A stretch of 64,000 nucleotides of DNA from Roseovarius arcticus (GCF_006125015.1 NZ_SZZN01000001.1:1426001-1490000), one strand, 5' to 3'; counted from the first letter of the stretch, positions 19,114-29,388 are shown. Translations and numbers: made by a program. Notes: generated from the letters alone by a model not told the origin.

Positions 19114-19973
19114 TTCACCTTACCGCCGAATTTCTTGCCGGCAAAATAGATGCCGATGCTGATCGCCGCGACCACGATCATTGACGACACCGCCAGCGCC
19201 GCGCCCAAGGGGGCGTTGTTCGCTTTTCCGAACTGGATCTGAATCATGTTGGCCACCATGAGCCCGTCGGTACCGCCAACCAGCTTGGGCGTAATGTAGT
19301 CGCCCACGGTCGGGATCAGCACGATCAGCGTTGCCGCGACAACACCCGGCATCGCCAGCGGCAGGGTGATGCGCCAAAAGCGGCGCAGCGGGCCGTCGCC
19401 AAGGTCCTCGGCGGCCTCCAGCAGTGAGCGGTCGATTTTTTCCAGCGCGATAAAGATCGGCAGGATTGCGAAGGGCGCCCATGCATGCGCCAGCGTCAGC
19501 ACGACGGCATTGGCATTATAAAGGATAAATGTCAGGGGCTCGTCGATGATGCCGAGGTTTATCAGTGCTGAATTCAGCACGCCGTTATAGCCCAGGATTA
19601 CTTTCCATAGGAACACGCGCAGCAGATAGCTGGTCCAGAACGGCACGGTGATCAGGAACAGCCACAGCGCCTTACGGCTACGCACATGGAACGACAGGTA
19701 GTAAGCGATGGGAAACGCTAGAATGACCGTCGTAGTTGTCACGATGAGCGATATTTTCAGCGAGCGCCACATCAGCACCTGAAATATCGGCTGCGTCCAT
19801 GCCTCGCGATAGTTGGCGAGGGTAAACGTCTTGTCCAGGTCCAGATAGTCCTGCGTCCAGAAGCTGAACATCACCACCATCGCTAGCGGCGCGGCCAGCA
19901 TTACCAGCGCATAGGCCAGCGTAGGGCTGAGAAGGGTCAGGCCCTGTCGACTCTCTTGGCTCAGACTAGGCAC
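19110..19973 (-). CDS. ABC transporter permease, PotB type
   Basis: A 287-residue inner-membrane permease with about six hydrophobic helices. The EAA motif is seen as LLEAAEDLGDGPLRRFWRI. It follows the second Rieske gene after 64 bases and overlaps the next permease by four bases, so it is in the same operon. The N-terminus (TLAYALVMLAAPLAMVVMFS) and the TVPFWTSYLLRVFLW segment fit PotB/PotH proteins. Confidence 0.93.
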   Translation of the reverse strand: MPSLSQESRQGLTLLSPTLAYALVMLAAPLAMVVMFSFWTQDYLDLDKTFTLANYREAWTQPIFQVLMWRSLKISLIVTTTTVILAFPIAYYLSFHVRSRKALWLFLITVPFWTSYLLRVFLWKVILGYNGVLNSALINLGIIDEPLTFILYNANAVVLTLAHAWAPFAILPIFIALEKIDRSLLEAAEDLGDGPLRRFWRITLPLAMPGVVAATLIVLIPTVGDYITPKLVGGTDGLMVANMIQIQFGKANNAPLGAALAVSSMIVVAAISIGIYFAGKKFGGKVK

Positions 19974-20037
19974 GGCTGGCGCATCTCCCGCAGGGCAAGA
20001 TCAGCGTTACATGCAGCCATCGCCAGATCAAGCGCTC

Positions 20038-21237
20038 TCATGTGGCAAGCGCGCCCAGACGGTCGTCATTGGCCTTTTGCAGCGTGCCAGCAGGCGGCTC
20101 ATCCCCGTCCAGCACCGGGAACAGTTTTCGTAGGGCGTCGTGATACGTCTTTACCCCGTATTCCAGATCCGACAGCGTGATCCCGTCAAAGCCGCTGGAA
20201 AACGCGGCCTCCCACGTCCATTCGATCAGCTGTTCGTCTTCCTTGCTGGTGATGCGGTCGATGCGCATCGACAGGTAACGTGCGGCGCGCATCTGCCGAT
20301 CTTCGTCCTTGTGGCGGTAGGTGGTGCCGCGCTGGATGGTCATGCCATTTTCAACCGGGAATTCGTGGTAGAAATTGACTGAATCCGGATAAAAGCCAAA
20401 GACGAGGTTCGGGAACATCCCCACATAAAGCCACGCGGCCTTGTGATCGTCATCCAGCCGGGCAGGCGGGCTGAGGATGTTGCGATATTGCTCGACACTC
20501 CAAAGGCGGTGCTTGCCCTGCCGGAACTGCCCCAGCGAGCGGGAGGTGCCGTCTGTAAACGGCTCGTCATGGTAGTTGGTGCCAAATAGGTCATGCAGGC
20601 CCGGATGGGCCATCGGCACGTGATAGCCCTCGTTGTCGACGTCGCGCACACATTTCCAGTTCGCCTCAATCTCGGACGCCCAGAAGCTGTCCTCGACTGG
20701 GACCAGATTTTCCAGATCGTATTGAGCCAGTTCCTTGTCAAAGCGCGCCATGATCTTGGCGACGGCGGGCTGCGGACCGGGCTTGAACCGCACAAAAACG
20801 AATCCTTGCCAGATCTCCATTTCGATTGGTTTCAGGCCCATTTTGACCGGGTCCAGATCGGGCAGGGATTGCGGCTGCGATGCGCCGCGCAGCGTGCCGT
20901 CAAGGTTATAGGCCCAGCCATGGAAGGGGCAGATGATCGCCGAGCGGCAATTGCCCGAATTTTCTGCCACGACGCGCGATCCGCGATGGCGACATAAGTT
21001 ATGAAACGCCCGGACCACATCATCTTGGCCGCGAATAACCAGCGCGCGCTCGCCCACCAGATCGGAGGCGATGAAATCACCCGCATTTGGGATATCGCTG
21101 ACATGGCATACGACCTGCCAATGGCGGCGGAACAACTGCTCCTTTTCGGCCTCAAGCATCTCTGGGCTAAAGAAGCTCCACGCAGGCAGACCCTTGCGAT
21201 CCCAGTGGTTCGGGACTTGGGTGTTTTGCGGTTCCAT
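20038..21237 (-). CDS. Second Rieske non-heme iron oxygenase
   Basis: A 399-residue oxygenase alpha subunit. Rieske ligands are Cys82/His84 (CRHRG) and Cys103/His106 (CPFHGW); the iron site is DVDNEGYHVPMAH with His206 and His211. It heads the operon that encodes the ABC importer, so its substrate is probably the imported compound or its first product. Operator copy 3 overlaps its promoter. It is only distantly similar to the Rieske protein at 12531-13718, so the two likely act at different steps. As with the first one, no reductase gene is adjacent. Confidence 0.9.
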   Translation of the reverse strand: MEPQNTQVPNHWDRKGLPAWSFFSPEMLEAEKEQLFRRHWQVVCHVSDIPNAGDFIASDLVGERALVIRGQDDVVRAFHNLCRHRGSRVVAENSGNCRSAIICPFHGWAYNLDGTLRGASQPQSLPDLDPVKMGLKPIEMEIWQGFVFVRFKPGPQPAVAKIMARFDKELAQYDLENLVPVEDSFWASEIEANWKCVRDVDNEGYHVPMAHPGLHDLFGTNYHDEPFTDGTSRSLGQFRQGKHRLWSVEQYRNILSPPARLDDDHKAAWLYVGMFPNLVFGFYPDSVNFYHEFPVENGMTIQRGTTYRHKDEDRQMRAARYLSMRIDRITSKEDEQLIEWTWEAAFSSGFDGITLSDLEYGVKTYHDALRKLFPVLDGDEPPAGTLQKANDDRLGALAT

Positions 21238-21264
21238 GGCGGGTGCTCCTGTTGGCTTGGGGTG

Positions 21265-21293
21265 ACTATAGTTAATTTAACTGAGCGCTCAAA
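21265..21293 (-). promoter_or_regulatory. Promoter with TetR-type operator, copy 3
   Basis: On the minus strand TTTGAG (21293-21288) and TATAGT (21270-21265) are separated by exactly 17 bases, a good sigma70-like promoter for the Rieske-ABC operon. The palindrome TGAGCGCTCA at 21282-21291 overlaps the -35 box, so a bound repressor would block RNA polymerase. Confidence 0.7.
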
Positions 21294-21308
21294 CAAAAAA
21301 TTTAATAA

Positions 21309-21599
21309 CTAAGTTTGACGCTCGATTGCGCGGGCCAAAAAGCGGTAAAATCGGGCGTCGTCGACACGCGCCACGTTAATCCGGACTGCGGGGCAGGGCG
21401 CAGCATCACCGCAATAAAAAAGGCGACCTGGCGCAAGGAAAATACCGGCCTCTGCAGCGTCGCGGACCAGAGCACGCTCGTCCAGATGCGCAGGCAGACG
21501 CAGAAAGCTATAATAGCCAAACTCGTGTTCAGCGACTGGTGCAAGGCCCATGGCGCGCACGCGGGCCTTGGCGGGTGCCCCTACGCCCCCTACGCCCCC
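21309..21599 (-). pseudogene. C-terminal remnant of a MocR-type (GntR-aminotransferase) regulator
   Basis: About 96 codons remain, reading on through FGYYSFLRLPAHLDERALVR, then AGIFLAPGRLFYCGD and a final INVARVDD. This is the C-terminal end of the aminotransferase-like domain of MocR/PdxR regulators. The DNA-binding domain and the whole PLP-lysine part are missing, and low-complexity CCCCCTACG repeats replace the upstream end. It is a decayed gene. It may once have regulated the neighbouring amine genes. Confidence 0.65.
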
Positions 21600-21907
21600 C
21601 GAAATGTAGCGACTGAACTGCTAGCAGAACACTTGGCAAAGCGCGGGCTGAATGCAGGTGTAGACATGAAACGCCTCGCAGTCGCTGCCGCCCTAGCGCG
21701 GCGCATCACAGGCACTAATGGCTAAGAGGGGTGCTGAGCGCGATTGCACCCCACAAACCTGCGCTTCCCGCAGCCTCAATCGCGCCCCAGATCCACTCCC
21801 ATCAAGGCTAGGTCTCGTCCATCCATCCCCTTGATAAAACTAACCTGATCTTTTGCCCGAAACAGACTGGACGCCACCGAATCCCATTGCTATACGGCAT
21901 CTCGTGT
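21600..21907. other. Non-coding stretch before tRNA-Asn
   Basis: No convincing gene is seen on either strand. Short open frames lack family features and start signals. The last part presumably holds the tRNA promoter. Confidence 0.5.
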
Positions 21908-21982
21908 TCCGGCGTAGCTCAGCGGTAGAGCAGTTGACTGTTAATCAATTGGTCGTAGGTTCGATCCCTACCGCCGGAGCCA
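21908..21982 (+). tRNA. tRNA-Asn (GTT)
   Basis: A complete 75-base tRNA with encoded CCA. The acceptor stem pairs TCCGGCG with CGCCGGA, the D-loop reads AGCTCAGCGGTAGAGCA, the anticodon loop CTGTTAATC carries anticodon GTT, and the T-loop reads GGTTCGATCCC. It is followed by an integrase remnant on the same strand, as at used tRNA attachment sites. Confidence 0.97.
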
Positions 21983-22124
21983 ATATTGACTTAAGTCACT
22001 GACAACATTGCCATCTTCTACTTGAAGTTCGGCGGTGTCCCACCAAGGCGTATCACCGCTATGGTGTGAATGTGCGGCGAGATCCCATCAATGGGATCCA
22101 AGACTGCATAAACATCTTCATCTG

Positions 22125-22400
22125 ATGCGACGCGGCGACACCTATTACTGGCGTCGAAAAGCGCGCCGCTTATCCACATGTTTCTTCGACTGGCAAATCT
22201 CATTGCGCACGGCAGATCGCGCGCGGGCCGTTATTCTGTGTCGGAGATTACTTGCAGATAGTGAGCACGTTTTGGAAGCGATTGAAGAAAAACGCCTAAC
22301 ACAGCAAGAGGCTGGTGCTTTTCTTTGGCGTGTTGTGCACACTGAGACTGCGCGCACTTCAGATGGATCAAACTGGTCTCAGTTTGCCGCCTGCCGTATT
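22125..22400 (+). pseudogene. N-terminal remnant of a tyrosine-type integrase
   Basis: From ATG 22125 the frame reads MRRGDTYYWRRKARRLSTC and continues with SLRTADRARAVILCRRL and KRLTQQEAGAFLW. This matches the N-terminal (DUF6538-type) domain of phage/island integrases of Rhodobacterales. The similarity fades after about 75 residues and the catalytic Arg-His-Arg-Tyr domain is absent; the frame runs into the dppA leader. Its position 140 bases after tRNA-Asn on the same strand fits an integration event at that tRNA followed by loss of the integrase body. Confidence 0.65.
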
Positions 22401-22480
22401 ATCTCAAAGTTTGATTGTGCGATCTTGACCATTGGGTCAATGTGGACTCGGACGGATAAACTAATATGGGAGAGAAACGA

Positions 22481-24070
22481 ATGTCCTTGAAACATACCAT
22501 AGCCACTGGCTTGCTGATGACGACGCTTGGCGTATCGGCATCGGCTCAATCGCTTGTCTATTGTTCCGAAGGGTCACCAGAAGGGTTCGACCCGGCGCTC
22601 TATACAGCTGGCACGACGTTTGATGCATCCAGCCACCCGATCTATGATCATCTGACCGAGTTCAAGGTCGGGACCACCGAGGTCCTGCCTGGCCTTGCCG
22701 AAAGCTGGGAAGTCAGCGAAGACGGCATGACGGTAACGTTCAAGCTGCGCGAGGGTGTAAAGTTTCATTCCAACAGTGAGTTCACCCCAACGCGCGACTT
22801 CAACGCGGACGACGTGATTTTCACGTTTGATCGCCAAGGCAATGCTGAAAATCCCTACAATCAGGTTTCTGGCGGAACGTGGGAATACTATTCAAGTATG
22901 TCGATGCCCGATCTTGTCGAAAGCATCGAAAAGGTCGACGATTATACCGTCGTCTTTCATCTGACCCGTCCCGAAGCCCCCTTCCTTGCCAACATGGCGA
23001 TGGATTTTGCGTCGCTCATGTCGAAGGAATACGCAGACGCGATGATGGAAGCCGGTACACCCGAGATGCTGAACCAGGCCCCGATCGGCACAGGCCCGTT
23101 TGCATTCCAAGCCTACCAGAAAGACGCCGTCATCCGCTATCTGCGCAATGACGACTACTGGGGCGACCAAGCCAAGGTCGAAAGTCTGATCTTTGCCATC
23201 ACGCCGGACGCCTCGGTGCGCTACCAGAAGGTGCAGGCCGGTGAATGCCATGTCATGGCTTATCCGAACCCCGCCGACGTTCAGGCGATGAAGGATGCCG
23301 ACGACATCGTGGTGATGGAGCAGGAAGGCCTGAATGTCGGTTACCTGGCATACAACACCAAGGTCGCGCCCTTCGATAACGTCAAGGTTCGCAAGGCGCT
23401 GAACATGGCGATCGACAAGCAGTCGATCATTGATGTGGTGTTCCAAGGCTCTGGTCAGATTGCCAAGAATCCGATTCCCCCGACAATGTGGTCCTACAAC
23501 GACGCGGTCGTGGATGATCCCTATGATCCCGAAGCCGCCAAGGCGCTTCTGGCCGAAGAAGGCGTCGAGAACCTGAACATGAGGATCTGGGCGATGCCGG
23601 TGCAGCGTCCTTACAACCCCAATGCGCGGCGCATGGCCGAACTGATGCAGGCCGACATGGCCGAAATCGGTGTCACCGTCGAAATCGTGTCATACGAGTG
23701 GGGCGAGTATCTGGAACGCTCCAAAGCAGAAGACCGCGATGGTGCCGTCCTGCTGGGCTGGACCGGCGACAACGGAGACCCCGACAACTTCCTGGCAGTT
23801 CTGCTGGGCTGTGACGGTGTCGGTGCGGCCAACCGGGCACAGTGGTGCAACGAGGAGTTCGACGCCAAACTGCAGGAAGCCAAAGTGCTGTCGGATCAGT
23901 CCGCGCGTGCCAAGCTGTATGAAGAGGCGCAAGTCATCTTCAAGGAGCAGGCACCTTGGGCCACGATCGCGCATTCGGTCGTCTACATGACCATGCGCCC
24001 TGAGGTCGAAGGCTATGTCGTCCATCCGCTGGGCGGCCATATCTTCAACCAGGTCGGTCTGAAGCAGTAA
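22481..24070 (+). CDS. dppA: Dipeptide/oligopeptide ABC transporter substrate-binding protein
   Basis: A 529-residue family 5 periplasmic binding protein with a signal peptide (cleavage near SASAQS). The sequence LVYCSEGSPEGFDPAL, the PIYDHLTEF segment and RKALNMAIDKQSI are typical of DppA. ATG 22481 with GGGAGA upstream is chosen over ATG 22466. It is the first gene of a dpp cluster and captures di- or short peptides. A strong hairpin follows the stop codon and probably protects the abundant binding-protein mRNA. Confidence 0.93.
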   Translation: MSLKHTIATGLLMTTLGVSASAQSLVYCSEGSPEGFDPALYTAGTTFDASSHPIYDHLTEFKVGTTEVLPGLAESWEVSEDGMTVTFKLREGVKFHSNSEFTPTRDFNADDVIFTFDRQGNAENPYNQVSGGTWEYYSSMSMPDLVESIEKVDDYTVVFHLTRPEAPFLANMAMDFASLMSKEYADAMMEAGTPEMLNQAPIGTGPFAFQAYQKDAVIRYLRNDDYWGDQAKVESLIFAITPDASVRYQKVQAGECHVMAYPNPADVQAMKDADDIVVMEQEGLNVGYLAYNTKVAPFDNVKVRKALNMAIDKQSIIDVVFQGSGQIAKNPIPPTMWSYNDAVVDDPYDPEAAKALLAEEGVENLNMRIWAMPVQRPYNPNARRMAELMQADMAEIGVTVEIVSYEWGEYLERSKAEDRDGAVLLGWTGDNGDPDNFLAVLLGCDGVGAANRAQWCNEEFDAKLQEAKVLSDQSARAKLYEEAQVIFKEQAPWATIAHSVVYMTMRPEVEGYVVHPLGGHIFNQVGLKQ

Positions 24071-24082
24071 CCCTCTTGCCTC

Positions 24083-24109
24083 GGGGGCGGCGCGTTACGT
24101 GCCGCCCCC
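24083..24109 (+). promoter_or_regulatory. Hairpin after dppA (mRNA stabiliser or attenuating terminator)
   Basis: GGGGGCGGC (24083-24091) and GCCGCCCCC (24101-24109) form a perfect 9-bp stem with a 9-base loop. No T-run follows, so partial read-through into the transporter genes is expected. Such hairpins commonly keep binding-protein levels above permease levels. Confidence 0.6.
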
Positions 24110-24136
24110 AATTTCCACTTCAAACGGAATAGTCCC

Positions 24137-24778
24137 TTGCGCAGCACTCTCACCGGCCGCCTTGCGGCGCAGCCCGACCCTGAGATCATGGAGGCGGAGA
24201 GCAAGCTTTCCGCGCTGCGGATGAACAAGACGTCTGATAATGTTGCCATTATTGAGCAAACGCTGGTGCGGATCCTGTTTGAAGAAGACGCTGACGATCT
24301 GGCTTCTACGCCCATCATGGCGACGGGCGACGTCTTGTCATTAGACTTTGGGGCCCGCAGCAAAGGGATCTGCTCTGACATGACGCGCACAGTGTATCTG
24401 GATCAGTTTAGCGACGAAGGACGCGCAGCCTATGACACCGTCCTGCGCGCCAATGTGGCAGGCCTTGCGGTCGCCCGCGCGGGTGTCACCGCGCATGAAA
24501 TCGACGATGCCGTGATCTCGGTGCTCGATGCGTCACCCTACGCCGACCGCATCCGCACCAAGACTGGCCACGGTCTGGATCGGGAAGGACATGACGCACC
24601 CTACATCATGAGAGGCAACGACATGGTATTGCCGACAGGTACGGTCGATACGAACGAGCCCGGGCTCTATGAGCTTTGGAATTTCGGCATAAGAATCGAC
24701 GATGACGTGCAGATCACAGAAGGCGGATACGATACGCTCACGCATTCTCCCAACGAACTGATGGTACTGGCATGCTGA
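24137..24778 (+). pseudogene. Truncated M24 metallopeptidase (Xaa-Pro dipeptidase type)
   Basis: A 213-residue frame from a TTG codon, against about 360-390 residues in the family. The creatinase N-terminal domain is missing, and the first part of the catalytic domain is shortened and scrambled (MNKTSDNVAIIEQTLVRILF joined to VLSLDFGARSKG). The remaining part is well conserved and keeps five candidate metal ligands: Asp in LDFGA, Asp in CSDMTRT, His in TGHGLD, Glu in NEPGLY and Glu in QITEGG. GHGLG is changed to GHGLD. Intact relatives sit inside dpp operons and cut imported dipeptides. It overlaps dppB by seven bases. Loss of function is likely but not certain. Confidence 0.7.
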
Positions 24779-25779
24779 ACTATATCCTCAGTCGTCTGCT
24801 GACCTTCATCCCCACCTTCATCGGCGTGACGCTGATCTCGTTCAGCTTCATCCGGGCACTGCCGGGCGATCCGATCGTGGTCATGGCCGGCGAGCGGGGA
24901 CTGAGCGACGAGCGCTACGCCGAACTCTCTGCCCAGTTCGGCTATGACCGGCCGATTTATGTGCAGTTCTGGGAATATCTGACCGGCGTACTGCAGGGCG
25001 ATCTTGGCACGTCCTTCGTGACCAAGCGGCCGGTCTGGGACGAATTCTTTGCGCTGTTTCCGGCCACTTTGGAACTGTCCGTTTGCGCCATGATCTTTGC
25101 CATTGCACTGGGTCTGCCCGCGGGGGTGATCGCGGCCGTCAACCGGGGCAAATTCTTTGATCGTGCGCTGATGTCCACCGCGCTGGTGGGCTATTCGATG
25201 CCGATCTTCTGGTGGGCGCTGCTACTGATCATCGTCTTTTCGGGTAATCTTGGATGGACGCCTGTATCGGGCCGCATCGACCTGATTTATTATTTTCCCG
25301 ACGCTACGGGTTTCATGCTGATCGACAGTCTGGCCTCCGGGCAGGGTGGCGCCTTTGTGTCGGCCATCCGGCACCTGCTGCTGCCGACGATCGTGCTGGG
25401 CACGATCCCGCTGGCAGTGATCGCGCGCCAGACGCGCTCGGCCATGCTGGAGGTGCTGGGCGAGGATTACATCCGCACCGCCCGCGCCAAGGGCATGTCG
25501 CCCGGGCGGATCAACGGGGTGCATGCCCTGCGCAACGCCATGATCCCCGTCATCACTGTCATCGGCCTGAGCGTTGGAACGCTGCTGGCGGGGGCAATTC
25601 TCACCGAAACCATTTTCAGTTGGCCGGGCATCGGCAAGTGGATGGTCGACAGCATCTTTCGGCGCGACTATCCGGTGGTGCAGGGCGGGCTATTGCTGAT
25701 CGCCGTGATGGTGATGGTGGTCAATCTAACGGTCGATATGCTGTACGGCGTCATCAACCCCAAGATCAGGAAGCGCTGA
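24772..25779 (+). CDS. dppB: Dipeptide ABC transporter permease
   Basis: A 335-residue inner-membrane permease. The N-terminus has the DppB-type helix followed by SFIRALPGDPIVVMAG, and the EAA loop is seen as GEDYIRTARAKGMSPGRI. The gene overlaps the end of the M24 remnant and is followed after one base by dppC. It forms half of the membrane channel for peptides. Confidence 0.94.
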   Translation: MLNYILSRLLTFIPTFIGVTLISFSFIRALPGDPIVVMAGERGLSDERYAELSAQFGYDRPIYVQFWEYLTGVLQGDLGTSFVTKRPVWDEFFALFPATLELSVCAMIFAIALGLPAGVIAAVNRGKFFDRALMSTALVGYSMPIFWWALLLIIVFSGNLGWTPVSGRIDLIYYFPDATGFMLIDSLASGQGGAFVSAIRHLLLPTIVLGTIPLAVIARQTRSAMLEVLGEDYIRTARAKGMSPGRINGVHALRNAMIPVITVIGLSVGTLLAGAILTETIFSWPGIGKWMVDSIFRRDYPVVQGGLLLIAVMVMVVNLTVDMLYGVINPKIRKR

Positions 25780-25780
25780 G

Positions 25781-26686
25781 ATGGACAACGCCCTATCCGC
25801 CGAGGCAGAAATCGTCCCCCATCGTCCGGGCCGGTTGCGTGAGTTCTGGTTCTATTTCCGAGAGAACCGGGGCGCTGTCATCGGGTTGTATATCTTTGCT
25901 GTCTTTGTCTTTCTGGCACTTTTCGGGCCATGGGTTGCCCCGCACAGCGCGACAGAGCAGTTCCGCGCCAATGCGTTGGTGCCGCCTGTCTGGCAGGACG
26001 GCGGCAGCTGGAAATTCATTCTCGGCACGGACCCGCTGGGCCGCGACATGTTATCCCGGCTGATTATTGGTGCGCGGTTTTCGTTCTTCGTGGGCATCGT
26101 AGTGGTTGTCGTCGCCGCGACCGGCGGCATCCTCCTGGGGTTGATCGCCGGTTTTGCGCCTAAATGGCTCGACAGCATCATCATGCGGATCATGGATATC
26201 ATCCTGGCGTTTCCGTCGCTGCTGCTTGCGCTGGTGCTGGTGGCCATTCTGGGCCCCTCGCTGACGAATGCGATGATCGCAATCGCAATCGTTCTGCAGC
26301 CCCACTATGTGCGCCTCACCCGTTCCAGCGTGCTGACCGAAACGCAGAAGGATTACGTGACCTCGGCGCGCGTGGCGGGCGCGGGTTATCTGCGGCTGAT
26401 GTTCATCACCGTTCTGCCCAACTGCCTTGCCCCGATCATCGTGCAGGCGGCGCTGTCATTCTCGACCGCGATCCTTGATGCGGCGGCTCTGGGGTTCTTG
26501 GGCATGGGGGCGCAGCCGCCGACACCGGAATGGGGCACCATGCTGGCCGAGGCGCGCGAATTTATCCTGCGCGCTTGGTGGGTCGTGACCTTTCCCGGCC
26601 TCGCCATCCTCGTGACCGTGCTAGCGATCAATCTGATGGGCGACGGACTAAGGGACGCGCTCGATCCGAAACTGAAACGGAGCTAG
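25781..26686 (+). CDS. dppC: Dipeptide ABC transporter permease
   Basis: A 301-residue inner-membrane permease with the DppC-type N-terminal segment (FRENRGAVIGLYIFAVFVF), the GTDPLGRDMLSRLIIGAR motif and the EAA loop QKDYVTSARVAGAGYLRL. It is followed four bases later by dppD. It pairs with DppB. Confidence 0.94.
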   Translation: MDNALSAEAEIVPHRPGRLREFWFYFRENRGAVIGLYIFAVFVFLALFGPWVAPHSATEQFRANALVPPVWQDGGSWKFILGTDPLGRDMLSRLIIGARFSFFVGIVVVVVAATGGILLGLIAGFAPKWLDSIIMRIMDIILAFPSLLLALVLVAILGPSLTNAMIAIAIVLQPHYVRLTRSSVLTETQKDYVTSARVAGAGYLRLMFITVLPNCLAPIIVQAALSFSTAILDAAALGFLGMGAQPPTPEWGTMLAEAREFILRAWWVVTFPGLAILVTVLAINLMGDGLRDALDPKLKRS

Positions 26687-26690
26687 GCCC

Positions 26691-27664
26691 ATGGCACTGT
26701 TACGCATTCGCAATCTTAGCGTCGATTTTGCTACCGCCTCGGGTTCTTTTCTGGCTGTGGATAGCGTGGATCAGGACGTGGACCCGGGCGAAATCCTCGC
26801 CATTGTCGGCGAAAGCGGATCGGGCAAGTCAGTGTCAATGCTGGCTGTGATGGGCTTGCTGCCCTGGACCGCGACGATCACCGCGGACGAGATCAACTTT
26901 GACGGTCACGATCTGCTGACTATCGAGAATCGCGCCCGGCGCCGGATCGTCGGCAATGATCTTGCCATGATCTTTCAGGAACCGATGTCGTCGCTCAACC
27001 CCTGTTTTACCGTGGGCTGGCAGATCAAGGAGGCGTTGCGCTTTCATCTCAAACTGGGCCGCCGCGAACGTCAGGCCCGCGCCGTGGAATTGTTTGAGCA
27101 GGTCGGTATCCCCGACGCTGAAAAGCGTCTGTCCGCCTTCCCGCACCAACTGTCAGGCGGCATGAACCAGCGCGTGATGATCGCAATGGCCATCGCCTGC
27201 AAACCCAAATTGCTCATCGCAGATGAGCCTACAACCGCGCTGGATGTGACCATTCAGGCGCAGATCCTTGATCTTCTGGCATCGCTGCGGGACGAAACGG
27301 GGATGGGGCTGGTGCTGATCACGCATGACATGGGCGTCGTTGCGGAAACCGCAGAAAGGGTCAGCGTGCAATATGCAGGCCAGAAGGTGGAGGAGCAGCC
27401 AGTTGCTGATCTTTTCGCCACTCCGCATCATCCCTACACCTCGGCTTTGCTGGGTGCGCTGCCCGAACGGGCGACCGAACGGATGCTACCGACGATTCCC
27501 GGAGTGGTGCCGGGGCAGTTCGACCGCCCGCAAGGCTGCTTGTTCTCACCGCGCTGCAAGTTCGCCGATGCCCGATGCAAAAGTACGCCCCCGCCGCCAC
27601 TTGGAAGTGATCTGGGCTTCGCGCGGTGCTTTTATCCGCTTAACACAGATGAAAGGATTGCCTC

Positions 27665-27668
<4 letters not shown>
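26691..27668 (+). CDS. dppD: Dipeptide ABC transporter ATP-binding protein DppD
   Basis: A 325-residue ATPase. Walker A GESGSGKS, the signature [15 protein letters not shown] and Walker [13 protein letters not shown] are intact; the oligopeptide-family C-terminal motif with [14 protein letters not shown] follows. Its stop overlaps the GTG start of dppF (GTGA), which implies translational coupling. Confidence 0.94.
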
Positions 27669-28627
<959 letters not shown>

Positions 28628-28857
28628 AACAGCGTCTCATATCCGGCGCAGGGTTGGGCAAACCATTTCGAAAAAGCCTCGGCGGGTGAGCAGGTGAGTT
28701 TTCCACAAAATCGGCGGGAAGCTGCGATTCGCCGCGCTTTGAATAGAGGTCTGCAACGCGGACTTTGCAGCCGTTAACCGGCGAACCGTGAATGTCGGTT
28801 TAGATCACCGCATCCCGTCAATTTTATTTAGCCGGAAGTTCTCGTAGCGGCATAGTG

Positions 28858-29388
28858 CTATTTCTTTCCGACGTTCTTTGGTTCGGTGATCGCATCATGA
28901 TCGACTACGCTCCATGGCAGTCCCGCATTTCGGTAGATGCGCATTTTCTTGTGAGGATAATCGCCTACGTCGTGAGCGAGACGTTCACCAACAACAATGC
29001 AGCGTAGAGGGCGACTACCGGTGTTGCGAATTGTGTGAGCCAATCCGCCTTTTCGGTATCCGATAAAGTCGCCCGGACCAATGGTGTGCTCCTTCTCACC
29101 AATCAGAGCAGTCGCCTCGCCGTCAAGAACATAGACGCATTCGTCTTCATGGTGATGTAGGTGATACTCAGTCGTTTCATGGCCAGGTTCGACCTCGATG
29201 ATATGAAAGCCAAAGCCAGTCAAACCCACCAAATCACCCAACGACTTGTTGGTACGTTTGGCGTTTGAATTCAAAAAATGGGCCTTGGAAAGTCCCTCCA
29301 TAGCATCGATCTTGGCTGCACTTAAAAGGTAGACTTCATCACAATCACTTCCATTGCACTCCACTCCAGTTCCTTTCGCGGATTTCAT
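28858..29388 (-). CDS. Cupin-domain protein
   Basis: A 176-residue single-cupin protein. Cupin motif 1 is visible as EYHLHHHEDECVYVLDGE and motif 2 as GPGDFIGYRKGGLAHTI, giving a set of His/Glu metal ligands. There is no signal peptide; an unusual N-terminus (ECNGSDCDEVYLL) precedes the barrel. Such proteins range from small-molecule isomerases to sensors, so no reaction is assigned. It stands alone in an A+T-rich region beyond the dpp operon. Confidence 0.8.
   Translation of the reverse strand: MKSAKGTGVECNGSDCDEVYLLSAAKIDAMEGLSKAHFLNSNAKRTNKSLGDLVGLTGFGFHIIEVEPGHETTEYHLHHHEDECVYVLDGEATALIGEKEHTIGPGDFIGYRKGGLAHTIRNTGSRPLRCIVVGERLAHDVGDYPHKKMRIYRNAGLPWSVVDHDAITEPKNVGKK

Noticed and set aside
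10450..21237. Assignment of the whole cluster to homarine catabolism
   Set aside because: Rieske enzymes and a related importer fit the idea, but no homarine-specific gene can be recognised by eye, and the kinase/phospho-lyase pair does not fit it; kept only as one substrate option.
21560..21725. Plus-strand frame ending in LAVAAALARRITGTNG as a small gene
   Set aside because: It runs through low-complexity sequence and the antisense of the MocR remnant; no start signal or family.
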